Source: Campylobacteraceae bacterium
Lineage (GTDB): Bacteria; Campylobacterota; Campylobacteria; Campylobacterales; Sulfurovaceae
DNA: 9,346 nt
Direction of reading: 5' to 3'
NCBI GenBank assembly: GCA_027066355.1
Contig: JAMONW010000111.1
Location: forward strand, 1 to 9,346
Position numbers and translations under genes: made by a program. How positions within the stretch are numbered: position 1 is the stretch's first letter; every line of letters begins with the position of its first letter. Under the pieces are notes generated by a model. It was not told where the DNA came from, made no database searches, and saw nothing but the letters and a program-made list of their open reading frames with translations. This document shows, piece by piece, positions 6,326 to 9,346 of the stretch.

Positions 6326-6345
6326 ACCAAGCAATGCTGCTTGGT
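6326..6345 (-). terminator. Intrinsic-type terminator of ccoG
   Basis: Perfect 8-bp inverted repeat ACCAAGCA (6326-6333) / TGCTTGGT (6338-6345) with a 4-base loop, only 10 bases past the ccoG stop. Read on the minus strand the stem is followed by TTTAGCTTT, a short and interrupted T-run. The stem is half G/C, which stands out here. Position and form fit the end of the ccoG transcript. Confidence 0.65.
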
Positions 6346-6355
6346 ATTACTCTTT

Positions 6356-7792
6356 TTACTCTGCAGCTTTTGCTTTTTTAAGCTCAGCTTCATAGTTCTT
6401 TTTAGATGGATATATAAATACCGCTTTTCTAAATATACTAATTTTCTTTTTATCATCAACAGCAAATGCATTAATAGTAATTGGAATAGATGTATCCTCT
6501 TTTGCATCTTTAACTAAAGGTTTTTTAGCTCTAAGCAAAATTGCTTTCTTTCTCTTGCTTCTAGCACCAAGTTTAAATGCTTCTGCTGGGCGAACAATCT
6601 CAATATTTGGATTATCTACACTAAAGTAATAAGTATGCTTTTTAATATCTGTATTTTGGAATAATCCTAAATAACTATTTTCAACTTGACCATTTGCCAA
6701 TACTTTATAAAGGCGGGTATCTTTATTGATATTTAATAGCATATTCTCTTTTTTACTACCCATTACAAACATAGCAATTAATACTAATGTTAAAACTCCA
6801 GCATAACCAAGAATTTTTGGTCTGAAGTATCTAGTTTTACCTTCATGTTTTTCTGTTTCTCTCTCACTTGACCATTGAACAAGACTTGGCTTACCAAGCG
6901 CACCCATTACGGTTGTGCAGGCATCAACACACTCTAGGCAGTTAATACATTCAAGTTGTAAACCTTTTCTAATATCAATATGTGTAGGACAAACTCTAAC
7001 ACAACTCTCACAAGCGGTGCATTCTGCATCTGGATCTCTCTCTAATAACTCTTTTTGAGAATTTGCAACTTTGTGCTTATCTCCTCCATGACCTTCATAG
7101 ATTCTACCACCACGAATTGGGTCATAAACTGCCATTATTGTATCTTCATCAAATAAAACTGACTGAACACGGCTATATGGACAAATATATATACAGAAGT
7201 TCTCTTTTATAAATACAACATCTGCCACTAAGAATGCTGCTACACCCAAAACAAACCCAATCATTACTGTATGATTTGCTGGATCTTGCAAATATTTAAA
7301 GAATGTTTCTGGTGGAACAAAGAACCACATAAAATCAGCCGCTGCAATTAATGCTAAAACCGACCATATTAAAATTGCAATAATTTGCTTACCTCTATGT
7401 TTAGAGTAATCTGGCTCTTTTTGCTTATTTTTAATATTTTTTCTTAAGCCCAAAAGCTTTGTTTCAATTAAATCTCTGTAAATTACCCTAAATATTGTTT
7501 GAGGACAAGCCCATCCACACCATGCACGACCTGCAAATGCTGTTAACGCAAAAATTCCCAAAAATAACAACATTAATAAGAAAGGCATAATATAAAGCTC
7601 TTGCATATCAAATCTTGTAAATAAGAAATGCAACTGCTTATGATCGAAATTTAATAAGAAAAAGTGATTCCCATTAATTTTAATCCACGGTAAAACTAAT
7701 GCAACTATTGTAATTACAATATATGCCCAGTAACGCTTAATTCTATATGGTATCCAACCCTTCAGATACTCTTTTTTAGAAACTTTAGCCAT
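6356..7792 (-). CDS. ccoG: Cytochrome c oxidase accessory protein CcoG (FixG/RdxA family)
   Basis: A membrane iron-sulphur protein needed for assembly of cbb3-type cytochrome c oxidase, where family members are reported to reduce Cu(II) to Cu(I) for the copper site. Counting from the upstream ATG at 7798 (480 aa): hydrophobic segments near 24-40, 68-90, 138-160, 178-197 and 328-347; membrane-proximal CGWACP (94-99) and CIYICP (202-207); two [4Fe-4S] motifs C260-x2-C263-x2-C266-x3-CP and C284-x2-C287-x2-C290-x3-C; and a C-terminal Ig-like FixG_C domain (about 360-465). I place the start at the second ATG (7792, 478 aa) because AAAGG lies 6 bases before it but touches the first ATG. No ccoNOPQ or ccoS/ccoI gene is in the window. 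Confidence 0.95.
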   Translation of the reverse strand: MAKVSKKEYLKGWIPYRIKRYWAYIVITIVALVLPWIKINGNHFFLLNFDHKQLHFLFTRFDMQELYIMPFLLMLLFLGIFALTAFAGRAWCGWACPQTIFRVIYRDLIETKLLGLRKNIKNKQKEPDYSKHRGKQIIAILIWSVLALIAAADFMWFFVPPETFFKYLQDPANHTVMIGFVLGVAAFLVADVVFIKENFCIYICPYSRVQSVLFDEDTIMAVYDPIRGGRIYEGHGGDKHKVANSQKELLERDPDAECTACESCVRVCPTHIDIRKGLQLECINCLECVDACTTVMGALGKPSLVQWSSERETEKHEGKTRYFRPKILGYAGVLTLVLIAMFVMGSKKENMLLNINKDTRLYKVLANGQVENSYLGLFQNTDIKKHTYYFSVDNPNIEIVRPAEAFKLGARSKRKKAILLRAKKPLVKDAKEDTSIPITINAFAVDDKKKISIFRKAVFIYPSKKNYEAELKKAKAAE

Positions 7793-7816
7793 ATCCATCC
7801 TTTGTTTTATTGATTT

Positions 7817-7838
7817 TGCTATAAAAAAAATTATAGCA
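7817..7838 (-). promoter_or_regulatory. ccoG: ccoG promoter: extended -10 inside a perfect inverted repeat
   Basis: The minus strand reads TGCTATAAT from 7838 to 7830, a perfect extended -10 element. A start near 7823 would give a leader of about 30 bases ending in AAAGG. The same bases belong to an 8-bp inverted repeat, TGCTATAA (7817-7824) and TTATAGCA (7831-7838), around six As. A regulator bound there would cover the -10 box and the start point. The dyad could be by-product of an AT-rich promoter. Confidence 0.55.
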
Positions 7839-7947
7839 TGTATTAGAATAATAAATTTTAATTACCTATATAATAAGCTATGCTTATATATTAGATAACT
7901 TATCTCTATAACAAGTCTATTTTATTACTAATTTACTTAAATAAAGA

Positions 7948-7953
7948 TATAAT
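7948..7953 (+). promoter_or_regulatory. Candidate -10 box for moaC
   Basis: An exact TATAAT lies about 100 bases upstream of moaC in the divergent gap between ccoG and moaC. TATACT at 7975-7980 and 7998-8003 are alternatives that would give shorter leaders. The whole gap (7799-8052) is extremely A/T-rich, so the choice is uncertain. Apart from these boxes and the ccoG dyad I see nothing else in it. Confidence 0.3.
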
Positions 7954-8052
7954 TTTAAAATAAAATTAAAAATTTATACTAATATGAGTTTATTAGATAT
8001 ACTCTAAAGTTATAAATTAAATAGATAAAAATTTTAAATATAAAGGCAACTT

Positions 8053-8544
8053 ATGAACCTAACTCATTTAGACGAAAATGACAGACCAAAAATGGTAGAT
8101 GTTTCAAACAAAGAAAATACCCAAAGAGTTGCAACTGCAAGTGGTATAATAACAGTTACTCAAGAGGCTTACGATATGGTTGTGCAAAACCGTGCAAAAA
8201 AAGGTCCAGTTTTGCAAACTGCAGTAATTGCAGCTATTAGTGGAGCAAAAAAAACTAGCGATTTGATACCTATGTGTCATCCTTTAATGCTAACTTCTGT
8301 TAAAATTAATGTGCAAGAGTTACCAGAACTACCTGGATTTAAGCTAGAAGCAACTGCAAAATTAGTTGGAAAAACAGGTGTAGAGATGGAAGCTCTTACA
8401 GCAGTGAGTGTTGGTTTGCTAACTATTTATGATATGCTAAAAGCTATTGATAAGGGTATGGTAATTGGTCCCATACAGTTAGAGAGAAAAAGTGGCGGTA
8501 AAAGTGGAGAGTTTCTTAGAGCTGAAGATAAAAAGAGTTTTTAA
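8053..8544 (+). CDS. moaC: Cyclic pyranopterin monophosphate synthase MoaC
   Basis: A 163-aa cytoplasmic enzyme of molybdenum cofactor synthesis. It converts the 3',8-cyclo-GTP product of MoaA into cyclic pyranopterin monophosphate. The family sequence is intact: LTHLDENDRPKMVDVS (3-18), KKG (49-51), KKTSDLIPMCHPL (66-78) with catalytic His76, TGVEMEALTAVSVG (108-121), IYDMLKAIDKG (125-135) with Asp127 and Lys130, and the C-terminal GGKSG (148-152). Positions are shifted by one from E. coli (K51, H77, D128, K131). AAAGG at 8042-8046 supports the start. No moaA, moaB, moaD or moaE lies nearby; the next gene is a DUF493 protein, separated by a repeat-bearing spacer. Confidence 0.96.
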   Translation: MNLTHLDENDRPKMVDVSNKENTQRVATASGIITVTQEAYDMVVQNRAKKGPVLQTAVIAAISGAKKTSDLIPMCHPLMLTSVKINVQELPELPGFKLEATAKLVGKTGVEMEALTAVSVGLLTIYDMLKAIDKGMVIGPIQLERKSGGKSGEFLRAEDKKSF

Positions 8545-8547
8545 CAT

Positions 8548-8602
8548 AGAACAAGTTCTAGTTTCCAAGAGAGGAAGCGCAAACTCGTTCGTGCCAAGGG
8601 TT
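8548..8602 (+). repeat. Imperfect 55-bp repeat, copy 1 (degenerate)
   Basis: First of two direct repeats beginning AGAACAAGTTCT. It matches copy 2 (8633-8687) at 46 of 55 positions without gaps. Its left palindrome is TAGAACAAGTTCTA (8547-8560). The right dyad (8576-8595, around AC-TC-GTTCG) has lost two pairs compared with copy 2, so this copy looks decayed. It starts 4 bases after the moaC stop. Confidence 0.85.
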
Positions 8603-8632
8603 CAAACTTCACAGCCAATCAAGCATTCGACC

Positions 8633-8687
8633 AGAACAAGTTCTGGTTTCCAGCACAGGAGGCGCGAACTTGTTCGTGCCAAAAGTT
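8633..8687 (+). repeat. Imperfect 55-bp repeat, copy 2 with two intact palindromes
   Basis: Second copy, separated from the first by 30 bases (85-bp period). It contains a left palindrome with 8-bp arms, ACCAGAAC (8630-8637) and GTTCTGGT (8640-8647), around AA, and a right dyad with 9-base arms, GGCGCGAAC (8661-8669) and GTTCGTGCC (8672-8680), around TT, with one G-T wobble. GAACAAGTTC (8634-8643) and GAACTTGTTC (8666-8675) are also perfect reverse complements, so one longer stem is possible. G+C content is clearly above the neighbourhood. This resembles REP-type dispersed repeats; copy number elsewhere is unknown. Confidence 0.88.
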
Positions 8688-8718
8688 TAATTTTAAAAAA
8701 ACAATAAGGAGCTAATCT

Positions 8719-8988
8719 ATGATTTTAGATAAAAATACACAAGATAAACCAGAGATAAACTATCCTACAAAGTGGGGATTTAAAGTAATTGGAAAAGATA
8801 AAATAAAAGTTGAACAAGCAATAAAAGATATTATGGGAGATAAATCTCATAGTTGCAATTTTAGCAACACTTCTAAAAATGGGAAATTTAGTAGCTTTAG
8901 TGCAGAATGCACAGTAGATTCCAAAGAAGAGAGAGATGCCCTATATAAAGCATTTGGTGAACATGATGATGTAGATTATGTAATATAA
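8719..8988 (+). CDS. DUF493 (YbeD / HP0495-like) protein
   Basis: An 89-aa cytoplasmic protein of the DUF493 family, a small ferredoxin-like alpha/beta fold also found as E. coli YbeD and H. pylori HP0495. Its function is not established, though the fold resembles ACT-like regulatory domains. The family start INYPTKWGFKVIG (13-25) and the pattern of alternating strands and helices (FSSFSAECTVDSKEERDALYKAFGEHDDVDYVI, 57-89) support the call. A strong ribosome site AAGGAG (8706-8711) lies 7 bases before the ATG. It is downstream of moaC on the same strand, with the repeat pair filling the 174-base spacer, so shared transcription is possible but unproven. Length is typical. Confidence 0.85.
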   Translation: MILDKNTQDKPEINYPTKWGFKVIGKDKIKVEQAIKDIMGDKSHSCNFSNTSKNGKFSSFSAECTVDSKEERDALYKAFGEHDDVDYVI

Positions 8989-9016
8989 ATTAGCTTATTT
9001 TACTAAAAACTTCTTC

Positions 9017-9037
9017 CAGGCAAAAGCTATTTGCCTG
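9017..9037 (+). terminator. Hairpin after the DUF493 gene
   Basis: Perfect 8-bp inverted repeat CAGGCAAA (9017-9024) / TTTGCCTG (9030-9037) with a 5-base loop, 28 bases beyond the stop codon. It is followed by TTAAATTAAATTT rather than a clean T-run, so it would be a weak intrinsic terminator. Its half-G/C stem stands out in an AT-rich gap before the next promoter-like site. Confidence 0.6.
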
Positions 9038-9101
9038 TTAAATTAAATTTGCTCCTAAAAATTAATAATTTTATACTAATCTTTAATTACTAATTAATGT
9101 G

Positions 9102-9107
9102 TATAAT
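9102..9107 (+). promoter_or_regulatory. Candidate -10 box for carbonic anhydrase gene
   Basis: An exact TATAAT preceded by TGTG lies about 105 bases upstream of the carbonic anhydrase start. It would give a leader close to 100 bases long. No obvious riboswitch or strong hairpin is visible in that leader, only a small CTTAT / ATAAG dyad near 9130-9148. Closer A/T-rich boxes cannot be excluded. Confidence 0.35.
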
Positions 9108-9212
9108 CGTTACAAAAAAATTATTCCTATCTTATTATAAATATAAGTTCTTACTATTATAAAAATTACTAAATAAAATAAACTTACATTACATATAAAG
9201 AGGAGCAAATTT

Positions 9213-9346
9213 ATGGAAAAAGTAATCGAAGAGGGGTATAAAGCTTTTTTAGATGAGTATTTTGCAGAAAATAAAGAGTTGTTCAAAGAGCTACAAGGTG
9301 GACAAAATCCACATACTATGGTTATTACTTGTAGTGATAGTAGAAT
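9213..9346 (+). CDS. Beta-class carbonic anhydrase, N-terminal part
   Basis: Partial gene: 44 complete codons up to the window edge. The reading MEKVIEEGYKAFLDEYFAENKELFKELQGGQNPHTMVITCSDSR has the helical N-terminus of beta-carbonic anhydrases followed by the diagnostic CSDSR motif, with zinc ligand Cys40 and the Asp42-Arg44 dyad. These enzymes interconvert CO2 and bicarbonate in the cytoplasm and supply carbon for fixation or carboxylation, or help in pH control. AGAGGAG about 8 bases before the ATG is a strong ribosome site. The second zinc-binding part (His-x2-Cys) lies outside the window, so catalytic completeness cannot be judged. Confidence 0.88.
   Translation, partial: MEKVIEEGYKAFLDEYFAENKELFKELQGGQNPHTMVITCSDSR

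Noticed and set aside
6322..6507. Minus-strand 61-codon frame at the end of ccoG
   Set aside because: Lies inside ccoG in another frame and runs through its terminator hairpin.
8548..8687. CRISPR-like array
   Set aside because: Only two copies, 84% alike, with internal palindromes and a single 30-base interval; no cas genes. It fits a REP-type repeat better.
8548..8687. tRNA or other structured housekeeping RNA, because of higher G+C
   Set aside because: No cloverleaf, T-loop (GTTCRANNC in the right place) or CCA-end arrangement; the pairing is explained by the repeat's palindromes.
8492..8707. A 71-codon open frame across the moaC end and the repeat pair
   Set aside because: It starts inside moaC in another frame, has no good ribosome site, and its second half is the palindromic repeat. 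The openness comes from the higher G+C content.

Overview
The window is AT-rich chromosomal DNA that looks like the Campylobacterota (Epsilonproteobacteria). The case rests on the combination of genes: an RDD membrane protein, a CcoG-type cbb3 oxidase assembly factor, an atypical 2-Cys Tpx, MoaC, an HP0495-like DUF493 protein and a beta-carbonic anhydrase, with short intergenic regions and TATAAT-type -10 boxes in A/T-rich surroundings. A free-living microaerobic or respiratory member (for example Sulfurimonas, Sulfurovum or Arcobacter-like) is a reasonable guess, but the genus is inference.

Left part (1-3278, + strand): the last codons of an unidentified gene, then three genes joined by short overlaps (RDD membrane protein, 12-TM MFS transporter, mobA). 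After a 173-bp gap with promoter-like and terminator-like signals comes a lipoprotein with a Tyr/Asn/His-rich stretch and a CAP/SCP domain. Its stop overlaps by 11 bp the stop of the convergent gene that follows.

Middle part (3268-7798, - strand): an unrecognised secreted 361-aa protein; a two-gene unit of a lipoprotein L,D-transpeptidase and a Lys-rich 124-aa protein of unknown function sharing a TAATG stop/start; the thiol peroxidase tpx with a hairpin downstream and a dyad upstream; and ccoG, whose extended -10 box lies inside a perfect inverted repeat.

Right part (8053-9346, + strand): moaC, a GC-richer 140-bp stretch holding two diverged 55-bp direct repeats with nested palindromes, a DUF493 gene, a hairpin, and the first 44 codons of a beta-carbonic anhydrase that runs off the window.

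The genes cover molybdenum cofactor synthesis (moaC early, mobA late, at separate loci), envelope functions (two lipoproteins, one secreted unknown), peroxide defence and respiratory oxidase assembly. Most of it is ordinary core chromosome and I see no phage, transposase or defence system. The least explained sequence is the repeat pair at 8548-8687; after it come the unknown secreted protein and the small partner of the L,D-transpeptidase. Promoter, operator and terminator calls are pattern readings without experimental support.
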